From contig BROG01000265.1 of assembly GCA_030159075.1 (NCBI GenBank), positions 830,485 through 894,484 on the forward strand: a stretch of 64,000 nt of DNA, written 5' to 3'. Source of the stretch: Atrina japonica. Its lineage: Eukaryota; Mollusca; Bivalvia; Pterioida; Pinnidae. The position numbers and the translations under genes were made by a program. Below are positions 20,278-32,849 of the stretch, piece after piece. Position 1 is the stretch's first letter, and each line of letters starts with the position of its first letter. Below the pieces are notes generated by a model. That model saw only the letters and a list, made by a program, of their open reading frames with translations. It was not told the origin of the DNA and did not search any database.

Positions 20278-20395
20278 CAGTAAAACTCTGATATAACAAG
20301 TTCTTGTGGACGTTCTATAAAACTTCGTTATAAGCGTACTTCGTTACTTAAATATAACGAATTCGTTGTAAAATAGCTTAGTCACTAGAAAACTC
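20278..20395 (+). repeat. Pogo/Tigger-like terminal sequence
   Basis: CAGTAAAACTCTGATATAAC, with later TTCGTTATAAGCGTACTTCG and ATATAACGAATTCGTTG, has the look of pogo/Tigger-type transposon termini (CAGTARAACYYCGATATAACG). No transposase is nearby; the following 89-codon frame (20405-20674) is Lys/Asn/Ile-rich and unrecognised. Confidence 0.4.
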
Positions 20396-20674
20396 CAATA
20401 AAACATGTATTCCTACACTTTCGTGATCCCAAAGAATATTGAAGGCTATTTTAGAGAAAAATGTTTTATTAAATCAATTTTATTTTTATTAAATTTTAAA
20501 AATATATATATGAAGCAAACATTAGTGAAACGGAATTCAAACTTTACTGTGTTAAAAGGAAAAATAGGAGGTTACATAAATGTAGAAACATTCATTCGTA
20601 AACAGATTAATGATATAGAAACATTCCATAAAAATTGGGACAGCACACATCTTATCAATTTAAATAATAATTAA

Positions 20675-21934
20675 ATTATATTGTAATTCTTAAGTTAAAC
20701 CATTGCTTGATTGAATACTTTCCATTTTTGTGATGTAATGTCATGTATCTTCTCTTTTGTTTGAATTTTCACTTTCTCTTTCTTTTGTTACTTTTCCATT
20801 CTTTACATAAGGTCTACTTTTCTTTAACCACCCTCCAGAAGAAAAAATGCATTGTGTAAAATATACATGTATGTACAATATGTAACGAGAGGGGGGTATT
20901 TTGAATAAAGAAATGTTGAAAATAAAGTTGAGGAGAAGAGTGGCTGCAGCGGAGGAAGGAGGCCATAAAAATATTCCGGACTTTGTCAATAGTTTGGGAC
21001 ATTGAGAAATTCGACTCATTGAAGTTCGACTCATCGAAGTTCTGATAAATACAGATAGATAGATAGACCATTATTTAATTTTCTATCATTGTGGTATCTC
21101 AATTCACATTGTATAACTTCTCACGATTTCATTCTCAGGTGATGAATGATACCAAAAGTCTACACTCGAAAACTATAAATTGTCATAATATACATAATCA
21201 ATAATTGCAAAAAGTGTCAAATTTTACCGCCGTGCTACTATACAATAAAGCAAACAACCAAGAAATTAATTATCCCAACCACATCTATCAACGCAACATA
21301 AGTTTAGTTATAAAAAACAAATCATCCAAAGTCAATTTCAGTAAAAAAAAATGATACAAACTAAACGTCCGATTCATTACCATGAACAGATATTAAATAT
21401 TTCATTTCACACGTGCAAAGATTATGGATTGGTTACCCTTGATTCATTTTTATTCATATTTCATGTGTTATCGTAAATGCCCTATCTCAGTACTTACAAG
21501 CCAAATAGCTGATTGTAAAGGTAACATTATAAACGAACTACAAGTCGTTATCAATGTTGACACCTTCAACTAGTTTAATTAAAGTCCTAAATTCAGTAGA
21601 AGGCTTTATGTTTTTTCTAAAATTATTTAGTTTCACTTTACAATGCATTATTTGAAGAAAATAATCAGACTAAATTGCATGAGCACTTATCTCACCAGAC
21701 CCTGAAACCCTGCTCCCTGGGTTATAGTAGAGCTCTTTGTGCTCATTCTAAAATGCAATATACAATATCACTTCATAATGATTTTGGCATTATCCTAGAG
21801 AATGAACTATTGTTCCATTACGTAACGAATTTCACTTTGATTGTTGAGGGCTGTATAGTGTTTCGAATTTCTAAAACGATTTTCTCTTTGATGTGCAAGG
21901 CAGAGAAAATGATTAATAAAATTCAACTACTTTC
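20675..21934. other. Downstream flank of the GIMAP gene, no other gene seen
   Basis: AT-rich sequence with only short, biased open frames. Confidence 0.5.
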
Positions 21935-22743
21935 CTATGAAAGAAGACGACTTGCTCCATAAGATAAAATATAACTAGATACTTTCGTTAAGCCATTATA
22001 CAAAGTAGGCAGAATGCCTCCTGTTTCCGATTGGACGTCTTTCCGAAACTCTTCACGATTTTGTTCCATTTCTTCATTTCGACTCCTCACAAGTTTTTCC
22101 ACCTCTTCGTACATCTCATTTGTGTAGCATGCTACAGAGTTTTTTCTAATTTCTCTAATAATATTTTCAACCTTTTCAATCATTGCTTTGGCATCTTGAT
22201 CCCGATTATATTTAGATTCGGCATTATCAAATGCTATGACTTTGTTGTTGCATTTTCTTAATAATTCTTTCAATTGATGTGATGCATCTTTGAGATAACT
22301 GAATAAGTCAGTGTTTTGTATCCTTAACTTATCTTTGTGTGTAAACAAGACAATCAAGTGCTTATACATTCCGTCTCCAAACATTTCATGAAATTCTTTG
22401 ACTGTGTCTTCGTCTTCTTTTGTAAATCTTCCTAACGGGACAACGAGGACAATGGCGTGTGGTCCGGGTGAGGTGATGGCGATACACTTCACAACTTCCT
22501 TGCGAACAACCTCATTTGACATACCTGTATCAAATAATCCCGGGGTATCAACAACTGCTACATATCTTCCGAAGCGTTTAACTTTATTATATTCACATTT
22601 CTTAGTTACAGATTCAGACGAAAGTTTCGAGCTAAAATAATCGTGACCAACAATAGTGTTGCCAGTAGCACTCTTCCCTGTGCCCGTCTTTCCAATTAAC
22701 ACAATTCGTAATTCATTCTCACTTCCATCACTGTAATGGTCAA
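21935..22743 (-). CDS. GIMAP/AIG1-family GTPase, exon 2 (GTPase domain)
   Basis: This exon carries the whole AIG1 GTPase domain: G1 P-loop [15 protein letters not shown]3 VDTPGLFDT, the G4 position in the VLFTHKDKL segment, and a G5-like [11 protein letters not shown] helical C-terminal extension follows ([20 protein letters not shown]), and it ends in a short apolar tail. The 3' acceptor TTTTTTTCTAG at 22744-22754 fixes the exon start at 22743. The reading frame is open from there through [18 protein letters not shown]. Joined to exon 1 the protein is 281 residues, usual for the family. GIMAP proteins are membrane-associated immune GTPases, greatly expanded in bivalves. No frameshifts or stops are seen, so it may be functional. 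Confidence 0.85.
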
Positions 22744-23219
22744 CTAGAAAAAAAAATGTTTGATTTAGTAAAATGTATTGCTTTGGCGATTAAAAGTGCT
22801 GTCAAATACTTTGTTTAGATTCTCTAAAATTGTGAAAAAAAGGAAAACGAAAAGAAAAAAATATATAACTTTATGTAAACTCATAATACATATGTGACAC
22901 CCTGTGTACCTCAGATCATAAAATGGAAGTCCTGCCAGTCAAGTCTTAAATTTTCATATTATCCTGAATACTTATACATAATTAGATTGTCTTAGACTTT
23001 GATCTTCCTTTTATCGAACAGAAAAGCAAATACTATACTTTTTAAATTCTATTGTATGTATTTCATAAGCCCGAAATGAAATCTGTTTATTTATAATGAT
23101 AATTTTCATACTTTTAGTAATGCAAATTATCACAGCGAACTCGAAATCACTGATAGCATAAAATGAAGCACATACGCATCCTACTTAAACGTTTTACTGA
23201 TAAAATAGATATGTATGGG

Positions 23220-24030
23220 ATGTTGACGTGCTTGTTCAACAATCCAGGTTGAGTCAAAACAATATAAGGAATTTCGTTTTATCTCTCACGGAACCCGTCG
23301 GGGACACTCTTGACTGTCATAAATTGGATGACATGGCATTTGTGGTTATTGACAATAATCTTAAATGGAATATAAAAAATCTCAGATACCAAAGTAAAAA
23401 AAATAGAATGTCCAGGACATAGATACAACTCCGGTAAAAATGGACAAACACGGACATCTGGAAACCAATAGGTGGAATCAGATGCCATGGAGGAGTAAGC
23501 ATCCCCTGTCGACCGGTCACACCCGCCGTGAGTGCACAGTGAGGAGTGTATCCTCGTCACAATTGGTACAGACGTCTGAACAACCGCCAACGAAAAGGCA
23601 ACTCAACATTTCACTTAGTGAAACAGAGTAGTAGCAAACAAGACTATTATACCGACCATAAAATATGCGGAACGTTGACATTAAACGCGGTTTTCGATAT
23701 CACTGTGTCAATAATTTGTCAGTGAGTAGTTTACCTCTGTAGATGAAATATTCATATATTGTACACGCCCTGGCATATTGGATCATTTGTGAAATATAAA
23801 CTCCATACGCGGGTGACTGAGGGATATTACTACTTAAATGTTGAAAATTTACGATGGGAAAGCCGAAATCGTTGCGTTTGTCGTATAGCTTAGTTGCTAA
23901 TTTACCGTCTGTGTTTATATTAAGTAAAATGTCTAAGTATGAAGCGTGTGTGACTTGGAAAGAAAACAAAAAGAAAACCTCGAAGCGCATACTACAGACA
24001 TTGCGTCCCAAAGGCATCAACAAGTAAAAG
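23220..24030 (-). mobile_element. Penelope-like fragment within the GIMAP intron
   Basis: The minus strand encodes HASYLDILLNINTDGKLATK, KRNDFGFPIVNF, SPAYGVYISQMI and RACTIYEYF, then the family's 3' tail (GTGACGAGGATACACTCCTC, GGTGTGACCGGTCGACAGGG on the minus strand). It has no complete RT. Confidence 0.65.
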
Positions 24031-24384
24031 TTCCTTCAATGAAATGAACTCCTGTCACGACTTCCTTATACATTTTGACTCCTGTGATTTTTAACATGTT
24101 TGTAACTTTCCCGTGTGTATGTGTGTGTTAATTAAACTCGTCCTGTTGAAAGGACAGGTAGTCATGAAAATTTGACAATATTTCTTATCGTGTCGTTATT
24201 GATTTAAGTGTTTTGTATAATTTATTTACCATGACTTCATATTTGATTAGATCCAACATTGCTCAATGACCGTAAGAAGCATCGGCCAAACTTTGAAGCC
24301 CGTCACCGACAATGATGAGTCTCCATATGAGTGGAATATTCTTGAGTTGCGACGTTAAACAACAATACAAAAAAAATATCTTAC

Positions 24385-24421
24385 CTTTTGCTCCTCTGCA
24401 ACATTGTCTAAACAATGGCAT
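24385..24421 (-). CDS. GIMAP/AIG1-family GTPase, exon 1 (12 codons)
   Basis: An ATG at 24421 opens MPLFRQCCRGAK and ends in a phase-1 donor G/GTAAGA (24384). Its remaining base pairs with the phase of exon 2 (G + TT gives Val), and 37 + 809 nt makes exactly 282 codons. The ~1.64 kb intron contains a Penelope-like fragment on the same strand. The CC in the short leader could be a palmitoylation site; this is inference. Confidence 0.65.
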
Positions 24422-24870
24422 TTTCAAAGACTGTATTGATCCACGTGTGAATTCAACTTTCCAAATGTAAAACAGGAATCCAATTTAGTTCTTGAAACGA
24501 ATTCTGGAACGACTTCAAGCTATGTGTTTTGATTATACCCACTGACTGATAAACAGCAAGTTCAAGTTGGAATTTTATTCAGGATATAATTCTTCTCGCT
24601 GAGTGGCCAAAGCAAAACAAGTTAAATCTGTAATACCACTTTGCTAACACGCGATTGGCTCCGTGTTTATATTACATGTATAAATGTCATTATTTCACAT
24701 AATGGTGAATAATCCATTAAGGTCATTAATCATCCGAATTCAGCCAATACGATTTAAAAACAAGATCGACTTGTATTATATACATGAAGTTTAAATGAAT
24801 TATTGTATTTTAGATAATAAATTATATTGAGTAGTATATGCAGTTTGTAAGTGCATACACCATCGCAACT
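24422..24870. other. Upstream region of the GIMAP gene
   Basis: Holds the 5' untranslated region and promoter of the minus-strand gene by position. No clear motif was recognised. Confidence 0.4.
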
Positions 24871-24969
24871 GAACAATATGAAAATTCCTTTTAGAATAAA
24901 AAGCAATCAAAGAATACTATTGATGTTTTTATTTAATATATAAGTATAAACATTTTCTTTTTTCCGCCA

Positions 24970-25063
<94 letters not shown>

Positions 25064-25518
25064 GCGTGTGTGTGTGTGTGTGCGACTGTCTGTGTGTGAT
25101 TAGTTAGCACGCTGAAATGGTATTTCCACCTGTATTATTAGTTTCTCCATACCTCAACACTAATTCTTAGAATCGAGGTCATTGTTTACTTTCGACTGTT
25201 AGCCTGTACTTTATGTTTTGGTCAGTGCATAATTTATTAAATTCAAAGTACGGAATGATTCTATAACATGTTAATTGTTAAATTAACATGCTAATTCTGA
25301 TATTAATATTCGAAACATTATTTCATTCTTTTTTGCCAATTAGATTTATTAAAGTTGTTAACAAGATATGTATCTACTTCAATCAATATTTTGATGTACA
25401 AAATGACTGCTATGTTAGGAAATACTTTATACCCAAACTTTTATACAATACGTATTATTTCAATTAGGCTGACGAAGTTCTGAATTGTGAAATTTTGCAT
25501 TTACATTAGGAAATAAAC
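24870..25518. repeat. Host dispersed repeat, copy B, left part
   Basis: Matches 13840-15325 apart from the missing Penelope-like fragment. It contains the compound TA/TG microsatellite at 24973-25085 and ends with the target duplication ATAAAC (25513-25518). Confidence 0.8.
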
Positions 25519-26066
25519 ATGTGTGTAGTGATATGACAGTTCCAGCGCACTTGACCCAAAAAGGTACACTTTGACCTATAAAAAACAAATTTCCTAGGTC
25601 AAATGTAAACCATCTACCCCTCATGGTCAAAGGTAAACCCTCTAACCCCTAACCCCGTCGTGGTCAAAGGTAAACCAGGTAAACCATCTAACCCATTACC
25701 CCGCCAACTCAATCGTGACCAAGGACATCCAAAAAAATTCTTCCCCAACTATTTTTCTAGACCAAAGTACACCACCCCCGACCACACCCAACCGCGCCCA
25801 TAAAAAACCCTAATCTATATATAACATCGTGAGGGGAATCCCCTAGGCTATCTATAGATTGTGGCACTTTCCAATCTATACATAGCCTAGGAGAATCCCC
25901 CCCGATGTTACATATAGATTAGGAAGTACCACAATCTATACATGGCTTTAGGGCCACACCTGACCGCGCCCAAAACGGCGAGCGGCCCGAGAATGCCACA
26001 CCTGACCGCGCCCCAAAAAGGGGAATCCCCCAAAAAGAGGAATCCCCAATGGGACGTAGAAATGAA
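25519..26066. repeat. Polinton left TIR
   Basis: Inverted match to 43055-43585. From outside in: GTGTGTAGTGATATGACAG tip, a direct series of GGTCAAAGGTAAACC units, a 49-bp-arm hairpin (25812-25920), and GGGGAATCCCC palindromes. Two extra bases (AT) precede the tip relative to the right end. Confidence 0.85.
25812..25920. repeat. Hairpin within the left TIR (arms ~49 bp, loop 12)
   Basis: Arms 25812-25860 and 25873-25920 are inverted copies with few mismatches and could extrude as a cruciform. The mirror is at 43188-43295. Confidence 0.85.
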
Positions 26067-26162
26067 ATTATTTAAAAAAGACTTGAATTCTGCACAATAT
26101 CAAGTGCTTATATAATAGAGGGAAATGGACCTCGAAAAAGGTTTGGGAGTTTTTCAGACTAT

Positions 26163-28912
26163 ATGACCGGAAGTTCTACGGAAGAAAATGTCAAAGAATC
26201 TGTTAGGGAAAAATTGCGACAAACCTTGAAATCGGACCTTGCAATCGCGGCAAACGAGATGCAGCGCAAGTCGATTCGCAAAAAGTTTAAGACCCTGTTG
26301 AGTTCAGACCTCGAAAGGGGAGCCGCCAAAATGCAGCAGAAGTTGAAACGAGAAGACGGTTGAAAGGCGTGATCGTGGAGCTCGAGGATAAGTACGGCAA
26401 AACGTTCGAGGAGGGTGGGCGTTTTAAGAAATTTTATACCTCGATCAAGAAAGACGTTAGTCGTCACAATGACATGCACAACACTCCTCAACTCTTAAAC
26501 ACCCTTCGAGGGGTAATAATAGAGGAGATAACCAAACAATTTCGTACGATGGGAGGTTTAAAATTTAAGATTCAGCTCGACCAGAGATACGTCCGAGGCG
26601 TTCTTGAAACGGAGTACCAAACGCTCAATTGATAGGAGTCATCAGCTCGTCGTCTTGCGGGAGGACGAGATTCCAAATGCCTAAAACAACGCCAGTCAGC
26701 AGATTTTAGATTCGATTCAAAGCAAGTCGGAGAAGTCGCAATGGGTGCTCGATAAGTGTCTCATGTTATACGTGAATTTTGCGCAGTACCAAGCGTTTTG
26801 TGGGTCCACCTATTTCCCGTTACTCAAAGAATTACGAGATAAGGGGGCAATCATCAACGTGCAAATTCGGACGAACAGTGATTCAAGTACGCCATTTTAT
26901 CGGCGCTGCACAACGAGGAGATAGAAAGAGACCACCATAGACCTTCTAAATATAAAAACTTTTTAGAGGAGCACGATTGGGAAGGCATCGATTTTCCGAC
27001 TCCATTATCGCAAATAAGTAAATTCGAGTGGCATAACGGATTGGCGATAAATGTCATCGGATGGGAGAAAGATATTTTTCATCCATTATTTGTGTCCGAG
27101 CAGCCGCACGATATGGGACTCATTTATCTGCTGTTGTTAGAGGGTGAGGAAAATAATTGGCATTATTCTTGGATAAAAAATATGTCCAGACTCATGAGCT
27201 CTCAGACTAACCACGACGGGAAAAAATTGTCTGCGATTATTGCCTAAAGAAGTCTCCGAGCAAGGCCGTTCACGATAAACACGTGAAGGACTGCATGGGC
27301 ATAAACGACACAGCCATGGTCCCCATCATGCCCGAAAAGGGCCTCAAATTAAAATTTAAAAATTACGCGCACAAGCCACCCGTTTACTGCGTCATTTATG
27401 CGGAGTTCGAGAGCATCATCGTTCCCATGGACGAGACGATGGGTCATAGAACTAAAAAGATATCTCGTCACGAGGCCTGCGGCTACTGTTATACGGTGGT
27501 TTGGCGCAATAAAGACGGCATCGAAAAAACGGAAGAGCCCGTCCTATACAGAGGGAAAGACGCGTCTCTCCATTTTCTAGAAAGTTTACAAAAGAAGGCG
27601 AAAAAAACCCCGAAATTTTTGGGGTTGATATGACGGACGAAGATAAAGATAAATCTTCGGAGGAATGTTGGGTGTGCGGAGGCGAATTTCAAGAGGGGTT
27701 TCACAGGGAATGGCGTAACTTATGGATTTCGAGGAGAAAACTTTTAAAGCAACGGGAGGAGTTGGGAAGTTTAGAAGAGTTGAATAAAGAAATGGAAGAG
27801 AAGCGACAGAGACTGAAAGACGCGCCAGACGATATGCTGGAAGCCAAGATTTCGGATATCGAATGGTGGATCGAGAGACGCGAAACCATAGACGACGAGA
27901 TAAAGGAAATCATGGGGAAAATCGACAACGAAAAATACGACCTTCTTAAGGTTCGCGACCACTGTCACCTGACGGGGTTTTACTAGCCGAGGTCTTCGAA
28001 CAATTTCGAGGCGTTTCCATCGACAATTACGGTTTGGATCCCAGCCACTACTACATGGCGCCCGGACTGGCCTGGGACGCGGCGCTGTTTATTTCCGAGG
28101 CGGAATTAGAATTGCTAGGCGATTATGACATGCACCTATTCATCGAAAAAGGGATTCGCGACGGCATCACGTCCGTTCCCACCCGCCATTCGAAAGCCAA
28201 CAATCCGTATGTAGATGGCTACGACTCACGTAAACCATCCACATATTTCATGTATTTAGACGCGAACGCCCTGTACAGCGAGAGCATGATGCATCCACTG
28301 CCTTACGACGAGTTCGAGTGGGTAGAGGACGTACCGGATCCGCAAAATCCGCCCGAAGGAAAGGGATACATCTTGGAAGTCGATTTAGACTATCCGAAAG
28401 AGTTGCACGACGCCCACAACAATTATCCGTTGGCTCCCGAACGCATGCGGGTCGATAAGAACCGACTGTACGAATACCAGCGGGCGCTGATGGAACAGAA
28501 CCAGATGAACACTATGGGACCTTCGAAATTGGTGGCCAATCTGAACGACAAATAGGAATACATCGTTCACTACGAGACTTTGCGGGCGTACATCCAATTG
28601 GGCTTGAAATTACCAGATCTTGCGATTTAAAGAAAAAACGTGGCTCGCAACGTACATCGATAAAACACCCGAAAACTGGCCAAAAACGACTTCGAAAAAG
28701 ATTTTTTCAAACTGATGAATAACGCGGTGTTTGGGAAAACGATGGAAAACGTCAGGACTCGCACTAACATAAAAATCTTGCGCGGGGAGGATAAAGACGA
28801 GACGATACGGAAGATCAACGCCTCCCCCACCTTCGATAGGTGGACGCGAATCAACGAGGACATGGTGTTTGTTCATCTCAAGGGCAAGGAAGTAAAACGT
28901 AAATTAAATTAA
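26163..28912 (+). pseudogene. Polinton DNA polymerase B, frameshifted and truncated
   Basis: The N-terminal region (26163-26640) is Lys-rich and helical. Next comes QCFKYAILSALHNEE-type sequence (~26880), FEWHNGLAINVIGWEKD (27026), CLKKSP/KHVKDC zinc ligands, and the exonuclease motif VIYAEFES (27391). The zinc motif WVCGGEF (27668) ... KVRDHCHLTG (27949) is split by a ~90-residue coiled coil. A deletion follows: the exonuclease C-terminal part is missing before LDPSHYYMAPGLAWDA (28034). Polymerase motif A (LDANALYSES, ~28258) and motif B (KLMNNAVFGKTMEN, ~28710) are present. Motif C (DTDS) is absent, lost at the LINE junction near 28910. At least five frame changes occur. This is the replicative polymerase of Polintons, and it is dead here. 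Confidence 0.85.
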
Positions 28913-29086
28913 ATTAAATTCGGGCATTCATTTAAGTGACATTGAATCCACCACCCATATACCAGAAAAGAAAAAAGGGGAAAAAATAAACCCCTAAAAT
29001 CCTCTACACCAGTCAAGCAGCTTGTGTATAACACAAGATCTGCCCTATAGGCCATAAAAGGTGCCCCCAAAAAATCATAAAATGAG

Positions 29087-32000
29087 ATGGCAGGAATTAA
29101 AATTCTACAATGGAACGCCCGGGGTTTACTCAGCAACGGGCGTTCCTTCGCACAAATAATTGAGAAGGTCAAGCCTGACGTAATCTGCGATCAGGAGACT
29201 TATCTCAAACCAGCCAAGAGATACAATTTCCCAGGCTATACTGCCCCCCGTACCGATAGAGTAGGTAAAGGAGGGGGGGGGGTTGGCCACATTCATTATA
29301 GAGGGCTTAGGATACACCGAAACACAATTGGGTGCTATACAAACATGGCGGTTAGAAAAACGGAATCACAGTGCATACAGACAACGCACCACTGCACATA
29401 GTCAACATTTACAATCCGCCTCAATACAGCTACTCCAATTCACTAAGGAACATTCACTTGAGTTTATCGCATAGGGTGGTATATGTGGGTGACTTCAATG
29501 CCCATCATGAACTCCTGGGTTCCCAGCAGTCAAATGTGGCTGGCAGGGACCTTATTGAGTTCATCGAGGATAACAACCTCTGTTACCTTGGAGATGGGAC
29601 CGGCACCCGCATCAACCCCACCACAGGTGAACTCACACCATTAGATAACACCATCACAACATATAGGCTAGCGGGATTAGCTGAATGGTCAGTAATCGAA
29701 GATCCGTGTGGGTCAGATCATTTACCAGTTTTAACAACTATAGGTATCACCCCCACAAGGACACCATTCAGCTTCCCCGCTCTTACATTTATGAAAAAGC
29801 AGACTGGCCACTCTTTAAATCTATATGCGAGTCTGCTTCACTAGATGACATAGCACAGACAGACATCAGCCAATACCTTAAAAACATAAACAATTTCATA
29901 CACAGCGCAGCCACCCAAGCCATTCCATGCACATCTGGCAAAAAGAAGACCAGACCAATCAACCCAGCATGGACTAATGCATGCACTCAGGCCAAAAAAG
30001 ACAGCCGACATGCATTTAAACAATTGAAAAAGGGGAAAAATAACAAACATTCAGTACAATAAAAAAATCGCAATAGCCGATGAACATAAGGCACACTAGG
30101 AAACCTATGTGTCTACACTAAACAGAGACGCACGCATTAGGGATGTCTGGGGGAAAGTTAAAGCTCTCCAAAGCAAACCTAACACTAGATGCATTCCCAC
30201 ACTATGACAAGCAATCACTCCAGAAGATAAAGCCAACACATTAGCCGCATCACTTGCCAACGCTAGCTCACATTCAAACCTCGAGCCAAATCACAAAAAC
30301 TCATAGGGCAGAGTTCGAGGCCAGACACGAAAACTACCTTAGCGATTTAGGCCCCAACACGGGTCCTTTAAATGTGTCTTTCACGGTTGAGGAATTTGGG
30401 AACGCACTCACAGCGAAGCGAAACACTGCACCGGCCGGTGATAAAATATCTTATATCTTGCTGAAGCACCTGCCTTCGCATTTTATCAAGATCATTCTAC
30501 ACTTTCTAAACAAAGTGTTCATTACTGGTCAGTAGGATGGAGGCTACAGTTAAACCCATACTTAAACCGGGTAAAAACCCACATTTACCAGAATCCAATA
30601 TCGCTCACATCACATCTATGCAAAGTCACCGAGACTATGCTTAACAATAGATTAAGGTGGTTCCTGGATAAACATTACATCCTCACAGAGCGGTTTTAGG
30701 AAGGGTAGGAGCACAAAAGACCAATTAGTCAAACTAGAAACTCAAATCAAATGCGTCATTGTAAGCAAACAACTTACAGGAGTGGTATTTCTAGATATTA
30801 GCAAAGCATTTGATCTAGTTTGGCATAATGGCCTCTTGTATAAGCTCATACACCATGGCATACAAGGCAATGTACTACACTTCATTAAATCATTCTTACA
30901 AGGCCGTACAATACAGGTGTCGGTTAATCAAATATTATTTAGAAAATATCCCCTTGAAAATGGCACCCCCACAGAGCTCAGTAATCAGTCCGACCCTGTT
31001 CAATATAATGGCCAATGACCTTGCAGAGGAGATTAAATATCAATATGATGAGATAGATAACACTGAGCTACTCACATAAGGACATTAGAATTGTTAATGC
31101 TAAGTTACAAGAATCCTTAGATACAATCTCTAGATGGTCACAAAAGTGGGGCTTTAAACTGTCGGAGCAAAAAACTTCGGCAGTGCTATTCGGTCAGCGA
31201 GGCTCACTTTACACACGCTCAGCACCCAAATTTGCACTTACTCTAAACAACAAGGCACTACACATTGCTAGTGAAGCTAGATTTTTAGGAGTCATTTTCG
31301 ATAGGTTCATGACATTTACACCACACATCAATAGTTTAGTCACATCTTGTCAAACAATTACAAATCTCATGCGTTGCGTGTCTGGAACAAAATTCGGCGC
31401 TGACAAGGCTACACTGTTACTTTTATATAAGACCCTCATCAGGTCCAGAATTGATTACGGGTGTCAAGCTTACCAATCCGGGATTCCAACTCAATTAAAA
31501 AAGCTAGACCGAATTCAACATCAGGCACTCAGAATCGCTCTGGGTGCCCATAGGTCTACCCCGGGGGATGCTCTGCTTGCAGAAGCTGGGGAGTTACCGC
31601 TGTCACTCAGACGGGACTCCCTGACACTCAGATTCTGGGCCCATGTCACGTCTAATCCAGACAATCCAGTTAATTTGCTCTTCACCCACAGATACAATAG
31701 AGTCTACAACAGATATAAAGTTAACAATATGTGGCACGTCAAACAGGCACCATTCGGATACAGAGTACACAGGTATTTAGGTAGCACCACACTAGGTAGC
31801 TTAGAAATAGCCGAACAAGAAAGCATATCACTACCACCGTGGCTATTATCTAAGCCAAATGTCTCCGTAGCTTTTTCGCAAATCATTAAAAAGAGTGATA
31901 ACCCCACCATATGTAAATCTGTCACTCTGGAATATCTAGATAATAAATACCCAGATTTCCAACGCATTTTGACAGACGGTTCCAAAGATACAAACTCAGG

Positions 32001-32723
32001 CCAGACTGGAGCCGCTTATTATGATCCCAAAGAAGACTACGATGACGGTTATAGATGTACAGATCACATATCAGTCTACACGTCAGAACTGGTAGCAATC
32101 AATGAGGCTCTTGATTATATAAAAGACAAGAGTTACCGAAAGATAGTACTCTTGAGTGACTCTTTGAGTGCTCTCCAGTCTCTGATCACAAAGAATAGTA
32201 GTAGGTCAGATATACTAAATGAAATCCTAGTAAATATCCATAAACTATTTGCTAGGACAATTCAGGTACATCTAGAATGGATCCCAGCCCACGTAGGTAT
32301 TAGGGGTAACGAGGCTGTGGATTCATTAGCAAAACAAGCAAGTAGATTGTCATACACAGATAGGTGTAACAGAAGCATACACAATTATTCGACAAATCAT
32401 TCACCAAAACAAATACAGAAAAATACAACAACACTAACCTTTTCATCAAAACGCTCAAACCTAATCCCAACCATACCCCTATACAGTATTCTAAAAGTGT
32501 CTACTGGGATAAGGTTTGCACTAGACTCAGGTTAGGTAGAACCTTACTGAATGGCAAGTTAGGCAAATACGTATTTAAGCAAGGACCTAAGTGTTCTTGT
32601 GGCCACAGTAAGGAAACAGTGGAACACCTCATTATGGAATGCCCACTTCACAATCTCCACCAAGGGGAATTACACACACATTACAATAAACTAGGCTTAG
32701 ATACTCAAGAGCAGCAAATTTGA
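29087..32723 (+). pseudogene. LINE ORF2: endonuclease, reverse transcriptase, RNase H
   Basis: APE endonuclease: ILQWNARGLLSNG at the start, then ICDQETY, and YVGDFNAHH (~29480) and GSDHLPV (~29710). Reverse transcriptase: FLDISKAFDLVWHNGLLYKL (~30785), then PPQSSVISPTLFNIMANDL (~30970). The YADD catalytic box expected near 31070 is missing through a deletion ending TELLT. RNase H: LTDGSKDTNSGQTGAA (31966), YTSELVAINEAL (32078), LLSDSLSAL (32150), PAHVGIRGNEAVDSLA (32287); its four acidic positions are intact. A C-x-C...H...C zinc tail follows (CSCGHSKETVEHLIMEC, ~32590). Several frameshifts, including at the G run near 29270, make it non-functional. Confidence 0.8.
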
Positions 32724-32849
32724 TACTTTATTAAATTATTTTATTATATATTGATATTATTATTTACATTACACTGTTGAGTTTTTGTTTTTGTTTTTGT
32801 TTTTGTTTTAATTTAGAATTATCCTCTAAACCGTCTATACTACTTTCAA

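Noticed and set aside
20405..20674. 89-codon frame after the pogo-like terminus
   Set aside because: Lys/Asn/Ile-rich, resembles no family and lacks a recognisable domain; not listed as a gene.
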